Shown piece by piece: positions 46,751 to 56,414 of a DNA stretch of 64,000 nucleotides; position 1 is the stretch's first letter, and the number at the start of each line of letters is the position of its first letter. Under the pieces are notes generated by a model. The model saw only the letters and a list, made by a program, of their open reading frames with translations. It did not search any database and was not told the origin of the DNA. This DNA comes from Brevinematales bacterium (lineage in GTDB: Bacteria; Spirochaetota; Brevinematia; Brevinematales; GWF1-51-8). Location: the NCBI GenBank assembly GCA_020059465.1, contig JAGVBZ010000035.1, positions 62,001 through 126,000 of the forward strand, read 5' to 3'. The position numbers and the translations under genes are program-made.

Positions 46751-48853
46751 ATGGGTAAAATTTACGAACCCAAAATGATCCGTAATATTTCCATCTCCGG
46801 TGCGCCGAATGTCGGAAAGACTACGCTCGCTGAATCGATGCTCTTTTCATCAGGGGTCATTAAAGAAATGGGTAACGTAGACCGCGGAAATACCGTCATG
46901 GATTTCGACGATGAGGAAATTGCTAAGAAGATGTCCCTGCACAGTTCACTTGCCTACACCGATTGGAAAGGAATTAAGATTAATATTATCGATACCCCGG
47001 GTATACCCGATCTAGTCAGCGATGTCCGAAGCGCGTTTCGGGTAACAGAAGGAATTGTATTCGTGGTCAGCGCAGTCGAAGGAATTACAATCGATACTGA
47101 AAAAGACTGGCATTTTGCCGACGATTATAAAATCGCCCGACTTGTTTTTATCAATAAAATGGATGTGGAAGGCGCGGAGTTTTTCTCCCTGGCGGATTCG
47201 CTGAAGGCGAAGTTCCGCAAACCCGTTATTCCGGTACAAATTCCGATCGGATCAGGGAAGAATTTTAAGGGGATAGTCGATCTTGTCCGCATGAAGGCTT
47301 TTTATTTCGAGGGTGATAAAATCACCGAAGCCCCGATACCCGCGGAATTGAATGATAGAATTGCCCAATATAAAGAAGTTCTTTTCGACGCTGTCGCCGA
47401 AACCGACGACACCTTAATCGAGAAGTACCTCAATGGCGAAGAGTTATCGCCCGATGAAGTTGAAACCGGATTGAGAAGTTGTACCATGAATAATAAGGTT
47501 ATTCCGATTCTCTGCGGTTCGGCTCTAAATACGCTCGGTATTCCGACACTCCTCGATACGATTATTTCATTCCTGCCGTCTCCGCTATACATCGGCGAAA
47601 TAGTCGGTGAGTCTCCGGATCATCCCGGTGAGCAGATAAAACGGCATCCCGATATGAATGAACCCTTCTGCGGTTTTATTTTTAAAACCCGAATCGACCC
47701 GTTTGCCGGTAAAATATCTTTTTGCAGGATCCGATCGGGAACTATTAAGCCCGGCGAAGAAATACTGAATGTCAATTCGCGCTCGAAAGAAAAAGTATCC
47801 CATCTATATATGGTGAATGGAAAACAGTTCAAAGAAGCGGAGAAACTTGAGGCCGGCGATATTGCAGTGTTTACCAAACTGGATTCGCTTCATACCGGTA
47901 ATACGGTTTCAGAACCGTCAAAAGCCCTTCTTTTAGAGGGAGTCCGCCTTCCAAAGTCGTCATATTTTGTCGCAATTCACTCAAACGACCGGAAATCCGA
48001 AGATAAACTTTCCGAAGTATTTGCGGCCATTTCCGAAGAAGACGTGACCTTTAAGAAAGAATTCGACGATATAACGAAAGAAATGGTTGTTTCCTGTATC
48101 GGAGAAACACAGGCGAGGATTATTTTCGATACTATTAAACATAAGCATAACCTCATTTTTGAAACCCGGCCTCCGCGCGTGGCTTATAAGGAAGCGATTA
48201 GTCAGAAAACGGAATCACAGTATAAACATAAAAAACAATCCGGCGGGCATGGGCAATACGGAGAGGTATATCTTCGTGTAGAACCGCTTCCCCGGGATTC
48301 GGGTTTCCAGTTTACCGAGGAAATATTCGGCGGCGCCGTACCGAAAAATTATTTTCCGGCTGTTGAAAAAGGTGCGATGGAAGCCTGCGATGCGGGCCCG
48401 ATAGCCGGGTATCCGCTGGTCGATCTAAAGGTGACATTATTCGACGGTTCCTATCATGATGTGGATTCGTCCGATATGGCGTTCAGGATTGCGGCGTCTC
48501 ACGCCATGAAAGAAGCCTTCCATTCCGCGAAGCCGGTTATACTTGAACCCATCGCGAGAGCGAAAATATTTGTAAACGAGGACGATATCGGTGCGGTTAT
48601 GAACGATGTAGGAACACGGCGCGGTAAGGTACACGGGATGGAAAAAATCTCCGAAGATACCACAGCTATCAGCGTCGAGGCTCCTTACAGTGAAATGCTT
48701 GTCTATTCCCCGATCCTGAATAGTATTACCAGCGGACGCGGCCGGTTTGAGATGGAAATCTCGCATTACGATTTCCTTCCCGAATATGAATATGAGAAGG
48801 CAAAGAAACAAGCGGCGGAGATGAAAGCCGAAGAAGAGAGTAAAAAAGTATAA
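46751..48853 (+). CDS. Elongation factor G-like GTPase (EF-G paralogue)
   Basis: A 700-residue five-domain translation-type GTPase. G motifs: GAPNVGKTTL (G1, near residue 17, where standard EF-G has a His-rich GHxDxGKTT), DTPGIPD (G3, near 82) and NKMD (G4, near 136). Domain IV carries SGGHGQYGEVYLRV near 495, with His where EF-G usually has Arg. Such features mark the EF-G-like paralogue group found in addition to the housekeeping factor in several phyla, including spirochaetes, often with a recycling or unknown role. Its true EF-G is presumably elsewhere. Flanked by terminators, so it is monocistronic. Confidence 0.88.
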   Translation: MGKIYEPKMIRNISISGAPNVGKTTLAESMLFSSGVIKEMGNVDRGNTVMDFDDEEIAKKMSLHSSLAYTDWKGIKINIIDTPGIPDLVSDVRSAFRVTEGIVFVVSAVEGITIDTEKDWHFADDYKIARLVFINKMDVEGAEFFSLADSLKAKFRKPVIPVQIPIGSGKNFKGIVDLVRMKAFYFEGDKITEAPIPAELNDRIAQYKEVLFDAVAETDDTLIEKYLNGEELSPDEVETGLRSCTMNNKVIPILCGSALNTLGIPTLLDTIISFLPSPLYIGEIVGESPDHPGEQIKRHPDMNEPFCGFIFKTRIDPFAGKISFCRIRSGTIKPGEEILNVNSRSKEKVSHLYMVNGKQFKEAEKLEAGDIAVFTKLDSLHTGNTVSEPSKALLLEGVRLPKSSYFVAIHSNDRKSEDKLSEVFAAISEEDVTFKKEFDDITKEMVVSCIGETQARIIFDTIKHKHNLIFETRPPRVAYKEAISQKTESQYKHKKQSGGHGQYGEVYLRVEPLPRDSGFQFTEEIFGGAVPKNYFPAVEKGAMEACDAGPIAGYPLVDLKVTLFDGSYHDVDSSDMAFRIAASHAMKEAFHSAKPVILEPIARAKIFVNEDDIGAVMNDVGTRRGKVHGMEKISEDTTAISVEAPYSEMLVYSPILNSITSGRGRFEMEISHYDFLPEYEYEKAKKQAAEMKAEEESKKV

Positions 48854-48857
48854 AAAT

Positions 48858-48884
48858 AGCGGGCGGTTTTTCCGCCCCGCTTTA
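48858..48884 (+). terminator. Intrinsic terminator of the EF-G-like gene
   Basis: GC-rich stem (AGCGGGCGG with CCGCCCCGCT, one bulged C) around a T loop, then TTTATTATTTT, five bases after the stop. Confidence 0.85.
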
Positions 48885-48944
48885 TTATTTTCTGTTTCTA
48901 TGTTATACTACTAAAGTGCTTTTTCCTGGCCTAAGGAGTTGAGC

Positions 48945-51900
48945 TTGAATAAGGTTATCCAAGCTTTTTATATACTTTCCGTTACTCTATTTATTGCGTT
49001 ATCCTATGTTTTTCCACAAAGTACTAATATTTTTATCACTCCGTCGACAAATGTTAACCCGACTAATCAGGTTCCGAAAACCCAACCGATAAAACCTGTG
49101 ATCGCTCCTTATCTGATCACAAATATTCGGGTTTACACAAATTATTTCACCAATGCGAATGAAAAAGGACTGATGCAGACGAATGCCTATATCTATACGA
49201 ATATATCCATAAAAAAAGTAAAAAGCATTATTAACTCTCCTGTCTCGAATTATGTCGCAATTTCCAACATGATAATCAGTAATGTTGTCACTCTGGATAT
49301 GTTTAATAATCCGGTGACTAATGTTCAGACCAACTATATTGCGACCAACGTTTATCTTGTTTATTCTTTCTCAGATTCTTTTCCTTCGCTGATAAAATTT
49401 TTCAAAGACCTGACATGGGATGAATTGAATAATTCACTGGTGGAATTGCTATGGCCTGCGACAATGTGGGGTGTCAGTATCGGAGAATGGAAGGACGATA
49501 CCAAACCGAAATGGAAGAAAAAAGCGGAATGGGATATGGACAAGGGGCTTATCTCCGATAAAGAATTAACCGGTTTTTCGGATGAAACATTTGACAAGTA
49601 TATCTGGAAACAGAAATACGGCGGTATAAAGTTCACCCAGGAGGAAAGCAGCCATCTTGCAATCGGATTCGAGCAATGGGACACAAAAATACTGATACAG
49701 GGATGGATTCAGTTAAAAATGGGATACGGGTGGACGACGAAGGATGAAAATTTCGCGCTTCCGATCCCCGGTATTTCACCGGGTTTTACTATCAATCAAA
49801 CCATGCGCGTCAATGTAATCGGTAAATTCGGCGAAAGAATCGAGGTGAATATCAGTCAGGACTCGCTCAATCCCGACAATGTCTATGAAATCTCCTATAA
49901 AGCGTTGAAAACCGATACCAGCATTTTACGTGAACTTAAAGCGGGGAATATCTCGTTAACTATCCCGGCAAGCAGTCATTATATCAGTTACAGCGGCACC
50001 AGTAAGGATAGTTATGGCGTCAAGGTTGTACTGGAAAAAAGTGATTTCACCCTGCAGACCATTCTCAGTCTGACTAAAAGCAGCAAGGGATATAAGAAGT
50101 TTGTCGGAAATAAAAGCGTCACTACATTGGATATTGTCGATTTCGCATATAGAAAACGGCAGTACTTTATTTTACCCGACCAGGGCTTGGATGCGGGAAG
50201 TGTTGAGGTGCTGTCGATGACCGCGCAGACAAATATTGCAGACCGTCAGATCGACGGATTATACTATATTCGTCTCATCGAGGGAAGCGATTTTTACATG
50301 AATTACGGCACTGGTGAATTCCAGTTGAAGGGCAGCCAGGACCGTAACAACAATCTTGTGATAAAATACACGCACGGCGGTTTATTCGTTACTACGAATA
50401 CAAATTCCGAAATAGGTACCGACGGGAACAACGGTGATAAATTCCTATATCTCTGGAGATCGAGTTGGAATTATTCGCCTTTTCAGCACTGCGGTTACTA
50501 TTCCCTCGGCCAGAGGAACTTCGACCCTACGCGCGGGTTTTCGTTAAAAGTGTATTATACCGCTGATAAATCCAAGCTCGCTGACGTTCAGTTCGAGGCG
50601 TCGGATTATCAGGTGAATACTATTTCAGGAATGGTGAAATTTAATAGCGCTCATCCCTTCCCTGATGTAACAGGTAAGGTTTACACGAATACGGTCGATC
50701 CTTCATCGTCACTCGATTCGACCTATACTATGAAGGTGACTTTTAATGTCGAAGTGAAGAATTATAAACTCGATATGAACATCGTACCCGGAACAGTCAA
50801 GGTGCTGATCAACGGGACTGTGGTGCCGCCGAGCAGTTATATGGTGGTCGATATTTTAGGCGAACTGGTATTTAATAATCCCGCCGCAATCAACGAAAAC
50901 GATTCGATTGAAGTTTATTACGAGTATCGTCCGTTTTTCTACGGATCCCAGAAATTTGACCTTGCCGCGAGACTCGATTGGAAACCATCGAAGATCATCA
51001 ATCTCGGCAGTACGGTGGTTTACGGAATGGGGCAGCGTCAGCCCGGGAACGCCCCGCCTGTCTATGGCGCGCCGTCCGGTACTGTAATCGCCGATATAGA
51101 CGGAAATCTTGATATCGGAAAAGCGTTCGGATTGAACGATGATTTCTCGATCACCTTCAAAGGAGAATATGCAATATCATCCAAGGACGTTAATACCGTA
51201 GGTTATGCGCTGATCGATGATTTTGAGAGTTTGGGCGAAACATTCCGTGTTATGGAGAACGAGTCGCTGTGGATACTTGCCGCGCCGACCACGAATATTT
51301 CCGGTATTACCTATAATAACCGGGGATACCTGCTGTATAAGGATTACAGGAGTTATTATCTCGACGGGAGTTACAGTCTGCTGAATTTCTCTTCATCGCT
51401 TGACGCCGCGAAGATAAAGAGCTATTCCGACAAACCGGGACCCTATCTGACTCTCGGAGGTCATCTTGATCCTGTACAATATCCTAAAGCCATACAGAGT
51501 TCGCTTATCTTCGATTACGACTTCACCGCGGGAAGCTGGGTAGGGGCTTCGATGAATTTTGCGGGACCATCGGGTATAGACTTCAGTCGTTATAATTCAA
51601 TCGTTTTTTGGGTTTTGGTACAAAGCGACGATAATGGGGACGGTATTTTTGAGGATATCGGCAGTCAGGAAGTCGAGGTTTATATTGCAGTCGGCCAGCC
51701 TAATGAAGACTCAGACGGTGACGGTATATTTGACAGCGAGCTTGACCGCGCGCAGGCAGGTTTTGATTTTAATAATTACACGGTAAAGACTACTGTAGAC
51801 ACCCATGTCGGGCGCGGAAGGCTCGGAGAGGGTGACGGAGTGGTGCAGAGCGAAGATTTGAACCGGAACGGGGTGATGGATAATAAAGATTCTGTGATCG

Positions 51901-54900
51901 TTTTCCCGTCTTCAATAGGCATAACCGATATTTCTAATGCGACGGTTCAGCAGGGGGCATGGAGAAAATTTACACTCAACCTGAAGTCGTTAAGCCAGGA
52001 ACAGTTGAATATTTTAGGACATGTATCTGCTGTGACGATTTATATCAAACAGAAAAACGGCGTAAAAGGAAGAATAATTTTCGATACCATAGAGTTCAAG
52101 CAGTTGAAATGGAACCAGATGAAGATAGACGGGGTTGCGACAGAATTTTCACAAGTACTTCTGGGGGAGCCTGTCAGTGTCTATAACAATGTCCAATATG
52201 CAAACAACCGGTTTTATGAATGGAACTCGGCGAACAGTGCTGCGCAGGATCGTGAAAAGGTTTTCGATAAACTTCACGGCCCGCCCGATACATATTCCGA
52301 CGCCAACCAGCGTAACGAAGCGGGCTTCGCAATCAATTACTCGTTGAGCAATGTCTCGATAAACACGAATACGGTTCCGGCAACCGGCGGAAAGATGGGC
52401 ACATTTATCAAGAACCAGTCATATTCGTCTGATATAACGCCATATAAATTTCTGAAATTTTATATATTTATTCCGGAGAAGGATGAAAACGGGGTCGCAT
52501 ACAAATCAGGCGGCGACACCTATACCAACGAATCATTTGTATTTATGATAGGCAACTCGGAAAAAAGCTATTATAAATGGATGCTGCCGATTGACCGAAT
52601 ATCCAGGGACACCTGGCATGAAATCACGATAAACATCTTCGAGAACCTCCGCCTCGATATGGACGGGGTAGTGTTCAGCGGAAACGAGTACCCGTCTATA
52701 AAGGGTTTCCCGAATATTAAGGATGTCAATCATTTTGAGATAGGAGTAGAGACTACTTCTACTAACGAACCGCTCAACCGCGGGACGGTATGGGTAAATG
52801 AAATGTATGTTACGATGGACGAGGCGCTGTTCGGTACCGGGGCTTATATCAATCCCCGTTTCGAGTATAAGAAACCTGTTCTGAAAATAGGCGATACCGA
52901 GATCATCGGGCCGGTACTATTAAACTCCACTTATGAAAATAGAAGCCTGAACTTCATTTCAACCGTAGGGGGTGTAGGGGGAAGCCTCAACGATAATTTT
53001 AATATCAGTCTGAATTCGAGTTTCTTTAAAGAAATAAAGTACTCCTTATCGTATAACCGGAATTACCAGAGCACTGATACCAATGAGATAAATGTCCCGT
53101 TGTATTTGCAATGGAACAGCGCGTCTGAAAAGTTCAACCTTTCGATTATCTATAATGAGAATAAAAAGTATATTCCCTCCATCACCCATAATTATACCGA
53201 AAGTTTCGATAACCGGGTTGCGCATAACCTAATATCGCTTACGAACGACTATGTGCTTGGAATTGCAGACGCGCAGTTCGCCAATACATTTTCTCTCGCA
53301 TACAAACAGAATATTCCCATCGATACTAAACTGATCGTATCACCCGAATTTTCGCTGGTAAATTCGCTGTACTTGATGGACAGATCGAATTATACGAATG
53401 AATCCGCGAAGGACTATCTCACAAACGCTAACGTGTACGCGATGAAAAACCTGAAAAAAACATTGACTGCGGCATTGAGATTTGCGTTCTGGGAATTCGC
53501 GTTAACCGGGGGGTATGTTAAAACTCATGAAAAATACGATAAAATCGGCACCGAGAACGGTTATCGCGCCGAACTCGAGAAAATAAAAGAAACATCCTTC
53601 TTCGAGAGATACTTCGATAGAATAAAAAGTATTGGGCAGGGATTTCATTTCGATGAGGAGAATCTTGATAAACAGAGGTCCGATGCGCTTGGTATGACAT
53701 TCAGCGGAGCGATTATGAAAAATGCCGCTGAAAAAGTGTTGGGTTTCTTAATCAACGACAGTTTTGCAAAGGATACTTCCGGATTTAGCTATAATTCCGC
53801 AGGTGACCTTACCGCCCGTACAGATAAGTATATCCTGAAAAACCTTTGGTCATTAAACGTATTCCCGAAAGTACTGATATTCGATACAGTTAACTTCGAG
53901 TTTACCCGTGTATTGGAGATGTCGTATAACGGTATCGGCACTGAAATACCGTATGAAGATGCATTGTCATCGTTGGGTCAGGTCTATTATGTTCAGCCGA
54001 TTCATTATAGCGCGCTTCTCCTCGGAAATAACGGGCGTATCAACGCGCTGGAGTTGGTAAAGAATTTCGCAGATTCGTTTTATAGCAGTACTTCGAAGCT
54101 GGATGATAAGTTTAAGGTGGAACTGATTTTACCGAGATTGGATGGAATATGGCGTGTTTTTATTCCCCAGCGGTACGGTTTTTATTCCACTCTGACTACA
54201 TCACGGAATCTCAGTTCGTACTTCCAAAGCCTAGATAATAAATTCGATACCACTTTTAAGTTCTTCCTGTCAGAATTCACAAAGGCCTCCCCCGTGAAAC
54301 TTGGAGATATGAATACTACTTTTTCATACCAGAATATTGTGAATTATAATGAACGTAAAATTACAGACAGAGTACAGATGAATATGTACGAACAGCTCTG
54401 GTTCAGTCAGGAAGTGGACTTGAAATTGGGTTATGTTTTCAGTTTCTCCGCCGATTCATATATTAAAAAACAGGAAGACTTCGAACCGGTGTACGGCTTT
54501 CCGTCCCAGACTCCCGTTTCATCGCCCGCCTCGACATGGGGGCATTCGATCGATCTCTCAATCAACTGGGTGATTAAAGACCTGAAGGATTTAAAGATTT
54601 GGTTTATTACCCTCAATCTTCGGGATTCTAAACTGGTAAACCGCGATCAGATCAAGTTTGCAACACAGGCTATCGAGTATAACGGTAATGCGTTTGTCCG
54701 TTATGATCAGAAAATATTCGAACTTTCATTCGAGCATTCGACAGAATATACATTCTCCGAGCTTCTGACCGGGCGATTTATATTAAAAACGGTACTGAAT
54801 CAGTATGCTGAAATTTCTCCGGCGGGCGGAGGAGGAGAGAAGAAAATGACGTATTTCGATCCCGGATTCGGGCTGAATCTATGGCTTGATTTACAGATAA

Positions 54901-54908
54901 AAATATAG
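48945..54908 (+). CDS. Very large SprA-like outer-membrane protein
   Basis: The start is TTG 48945, six bases after AAGGAG (a TTG at 48939 sits directly on the site). 1987 residues with a signal peptide ending VFPQS near 26, then a Thr/Asn-rich segment. Most of the protein is beta-rich, with phrases typical of SprA, the giant barrel of type IX secretion: a recurring motif of the form GTVKVLINGTVVP-x4-Y near residue 625, then YALIDDFESLGETFR near 757 with WILAAPTT, and a later SSLIFDYDFTAGSWVGAS near 857. Asp-rich loops such as DDNGDGIFEDIG suggest calcium binding. It is slightly shorter than Bacteroidetes SprA (about 2400). The assignment is by eye and needs a profile search. Confidence 0.65.
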   Translation: MNKVIQAFYILSVTLFIALSYVFPQSTNIFITPSTNVNPTNQVPKTQPIKPVIAPYLITNIRVYTNYFTNANEKGLMQTNAYIYTNISIKKVKSIINSPVSNYVAISNMIISNVVTLDMFNNPVTNVQTNYIATNVYLVYSFSDSFPSLIKFFKDLTWDELNNSLVELLWPATMWGVSIGEWKDDTKPKWKKKAEWDMDKGLISDKELTGFSDETFDKYIWKQKYGGIKFTQEESSHLAIGFEQWDTKILIQGWIQLKMGYGWTTKDENFALPIPGISPGFTINQTMRVNVIGKFGERIEVNISQDSLNPDNVYEISYKALKTDTSILRELKAGNISLTIPASSHYISYSGTSKDSYGVKVVLEKSDFTLQTILSLTKSSKGYKKFVGNKSVTTLDIVDFAYRKRQYFILPDQGLDAGSVEVLSMTAQTNIADRQIDGLYYIRLIEGSDFYMNYGTGEFQLKGSQDRNNNLVIKYTHGGLFVTTNTNSEIGTDGNNGDKFLYLWRSSWNYSPFQHCGYYSLGQRNFDPTRGFSLKVYYTADKSKLADVQFEASDYQVNTISGMVKFNSAHPFPDVTGKVYTNTVDPSSSLDSTYTMKVTFNVEVKNYKLDMNIVPGTVKVLINGTVVPPSSYMVVDILGELVFNNPAAINENDSIEVYYEYRPFFYGSQKFDLAARLDWKPSKIINLGSTVVYGMGQRQPGNAPPVYGAPSGTVIADIDGNLDIGKAFGLNDDFSITFKGEYAISSKDVNTVGYALIDDFESLGETFRVMENESLWILAAPTTNISGITYNNRGYLLYKDYRSYYLDGSYSLLNFSSSLDAAKIKSYSDKPGPYLTLGGHLDPVQYPKAIQSSLIFDYDFTAGSWVGASMNFAGPSGIDFSRYNSIVFWVLVQSDDNGDGIFEDIGSQEVEVYIAVGQPNEDSDGDGIFDSELDRAQAGFDFNNYTVKTTVDTHVGRGRLGEGDGVVQSEDLNRNGVMDNKDSVIVFPSSIGITDISNATVQQGAWRKFTLNLKSLSQEQLNILGHVSAVTIYIKQKNGVKGRIIFDTIEFKQLKWNQMKIDGVATEFSQVLLGEPVSVYNNVQYANNRFYEWNSANSAAQDREKVFDKLHGPPDTYSDANQRNEAGFAINYSLSNVSINTNTVPATGGKMGTFIKNQSYSSDITPYKFLKFYIFIPEKDENGVAYKSGGDTYTNESFVFMIGNSEKSYYKWMLPIDRISRDTWHEITINIFENLRLDMDGVVFSGNEYPSIKGFPNIKDVNHFEIGVETTSTNEPLNRGTVWVNEMYVTMDEALFGTGAYINPRFEYKKPVLKIGDTEIIGPVLLNSTYENRSLNFISTVGGVGGSLNDNFNISLNSSFFKEIKYSLSYNRNYQSTDTNEINVPLYLQWNSASEKFNLSIIYNENKKYIPSITHNYTESFDNRVAHNLISLTNDYVLGIADAQFANTFSLAYKQNIPIDTKLIVSPEFSLVNSLYLMDRSNYTNESAKDYLTNANVYAMKNLKKTLTAALRFAFWEFALTGGYVKTHEKYDKIGTENGYRAELEKIKETSFFERYFDRIKSIGQGFHFDEENLDKQRSDALGMTFSGAIMKNAAEKVLGFLINDSFAKDTSGFSYNSAGDLTARTDKYILKNLWSLNVFPKVLIFDTVNFEFTRVLEMSYNGIGTEIPYEDALSSLGQVYYVQPIHYSALLLGNNGRINALELVKNFADSFYSSTSKLDDKFKVELILPRLDGIWRVFIPQRYGFYSTLTTSRNLSSYFQSLDNKFDTTFKFFLSEFTKASPVKLGDMNTTFSYQNIVNYNERKITDRVQMNMYEQLWFSQEVDLKLGYVFSFSADSYIKKQEDFEPVYGFPSQTPVSSPASTWGHSIDLSINWVIKDLKDLKIWFITLNLRDSKLVNRDQIKFATQAIEYNGNAFVRYDQKIFELSFEHSTEYTFSELLTGRFILKTVLNQYAEISPAGGGGEKKMTYFDPGFGLNLWLDLQIKI

Positions 54909-54914
54909 AAATAG

Positions 54915-55250
54915 TTAGTCGATAATATCGATTATTTTGCCTACATTGCCGTCCAGCATAGCCCGTTTATTCTCAATACCCTCGTTATCCAACTCGCTCT
55001 CCGAATCTCTTCTTTTTTTCGCTTCTTTTTTTGAATTTTTCTGCTGACGATTATCTTCGATTCTATTGCCTTCTTCCTCGGAAGGATTCAGGTTATGGAC
55101 GACTTCGTTGGTAATTTTACTGTTTTTTGCAAGCTGGTCGTCGGCAACATATTGCATTGCCTCATGGGAAGCATCGGTTTTTCCAAGGGTCGCGGAAATC
55201 TCCGAGGCTTTTGAGAAAAGTACCTGAAGGTCGATCGGATTGACATTCAT
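54915..55250 (-). CDS. Small hypothetical protein, 111 aa
   Basis: Start ATG 55250 with GGAGG immediately after the T-run of the RNase P RNA; the longer frame upstream would run through that RNA and is rejected. Soluble, highly charged, with a C-terminal Lys/Arg/Glu-rich stretch (about 70-95) and a short hydrophobic C terminus GKIIDIID. No motif recognised. It convergently faces the SprA-like gene with six bases between stops. Co-transcription with rnpB would need read-through. Confidence 0.55.
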   Translation of the reverse strand: MNVNPIDLQVLFSKASEISATLGKTDASHEAMQYVADDQLAKNSKITNEVVHNLNPSEEEGNRIEDNRQQKNSKKEAKKRRDSESELDNEGIENKRAMLDGNVGKIIDIID

Positions 55251-55269
55251 ACGAACCTCCAAAAAAAAC

Positions 55270-55598
55270 AGCAGGCCGGTAAGCCGGGTTCTGTTATGGG
55301 ACATCCATCTAGCCGCCGTTTTCGCGGCGGTCCCGCGGGCTACCCGTACGCAAACCGTAAAGCGGACGTACACGTACTGCTTGCCCTTGCATGAAGAGGG
55401 GTTTACAGTGCCGGAATACTTATGCATTCCGCGGTGGGCTCTTACCCCGCCTTTTCACCCTTACCTTTCGGCGGTATGTTTTCTGTTGCACTTTCCGTAA
55501 CTTTCGTTCCCGGTTATTCGCCGGCTCTTCGCTTTTTCATGCCCGGACTTTCCTCCCTTTCCAAGCCGGAGCTTGTGGGGGCGTTCCCTCAGCCTGCT
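55270..55598 (-). ncRNA. rnpB: RNase P RNA (type A)
   Basis: The catalytic RNA that trims tRNA 5' ends. On the minus strand, the 5' part holds the universally conserved GAGGAAAGTCCGGGC (about 55540-55560), the middle holds GTAAACCCC (near 55405) and the 3' part holds ACAGAACCCGGCTTA (about 55281-55295). Helix P1 pairs AGCAGGC (55592-55598) with GCCTGCT (55270-55276). A run of eight T follows at 55261-55268, so P1 may serve as terminator. The first two RNA bases overlap the TAG stop of the upstream protein gene. No good promoter is seen directly upstream, so it may be made from the upstream transcript. Confidence 0.95.
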
Positions 55599-56403
55599 AT
55601 TGTATCTCTATACTTTCAGCTATTTGCTTCTTGATCTCGTGTAATATTCTACTCTCGATTCCCTTATCCATAACAGAAACGCCTGCTCCCGTATTATCCG
55701 ATATGATTCCAGCCTTTGCGATGAATTCCTTCCGTATCTTCAGATCCTGTTCTAATAATATCTGAGCGATAATCAGGGATATCCGTTTGGTAAAAATTAT
55801 TTTCTTTTCGCCGAAAACGGGGTTTGCGAAATAATTCAGGCAGATATCTTCTAAATCCTCCCGTAATTCTGCATCTCCGATAGGATCATAACCCTCAGCT
55901 TTCAATTCTTGGACAAGATTGAGGATTATCGGAGATTCCTTTTTATTTTTCTGATGGGTCTCGACGAATTTTTCCAATCTGAATAAATAACGGATGGCGG
56001 GCGAGGGGATGTTCAAATCATCGAGATTATCGATAAGAAAATGAAGAATATTATAATGCAGTCTTTCCTCAGCAAATGTCTCAAACTTTATTCGCTGTTC
56101 TGGATTATATATATCCACTGTCAGGAGCAGACTCATGCTTCCTATTCCGAGCGCTTTACCGAGGGCATGGCCGTGCAGGGAGTACTCGTTCGCGGTCTGG
56201 AAAACAAGCGGAAGACGTGACGATGCGATCCAATCGGCGACCTGTTCATGGCGGTTGATACAGCATTGAAGGTGTTTTTCGTTCCGGTTACGAATCGCGT
56301 TATCGATCGAGTGATCGACATGATTGAGTATCAGGAAGGCTTTTTTCTCACGGGTTTCGTTCCAATCGGAGATAACGTTTTTCCATGCCGAATCGATCAT
56401 CAT
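55597..56403 (-). CDS. Hypothetical protein, 268 aa
   Basis: A soluble, mostly helical 268-residue protein with no signal peptide, metal motif or membrane helix that I recognise. The ribosome site GAGGAG precedes ATG 56403. It lies 11 bases after the LysM gene and its TAG stop overlaps the 5' end of rnpB, so it forms a compact LysM/hypothetical/rnpB arrangement. A conserved lineage-specific protein is the likely reading; the function is unknown. Confidence 0.6.
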   Translation of the reverse strand: MMIDSAWKNVISDWNETREKKAFLILNHVDHSIDNAIRNRNEKHLQCCINRHEQVADWIASSRLPLVFQTANEYSLHGHALGKALGIGSMSLLLTVDIYNPEQRIKFETFAEERLHYNILHFLIDNLDDLNIPSPAIRYLFRLEKFVETHQKNKKESPIILNLVQELKAEGYDPIGDAELREDLEDICLNYFANPVFGEKKIIFTKRISLIIAQILLEQDLKIRKEFIAKAGIISDNTGAGVSVMDKGIESRILHEIKKQIAESIEIQ

Positions 56404-56414
56404 TGTTTTCTCCT

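Noticed and set aside
55240-55765. Plus-strand reading frames across the RNase P RNA
   Set aside because: They lie antisense to rnpB, whose conserved RNA blocks explain the sequence.
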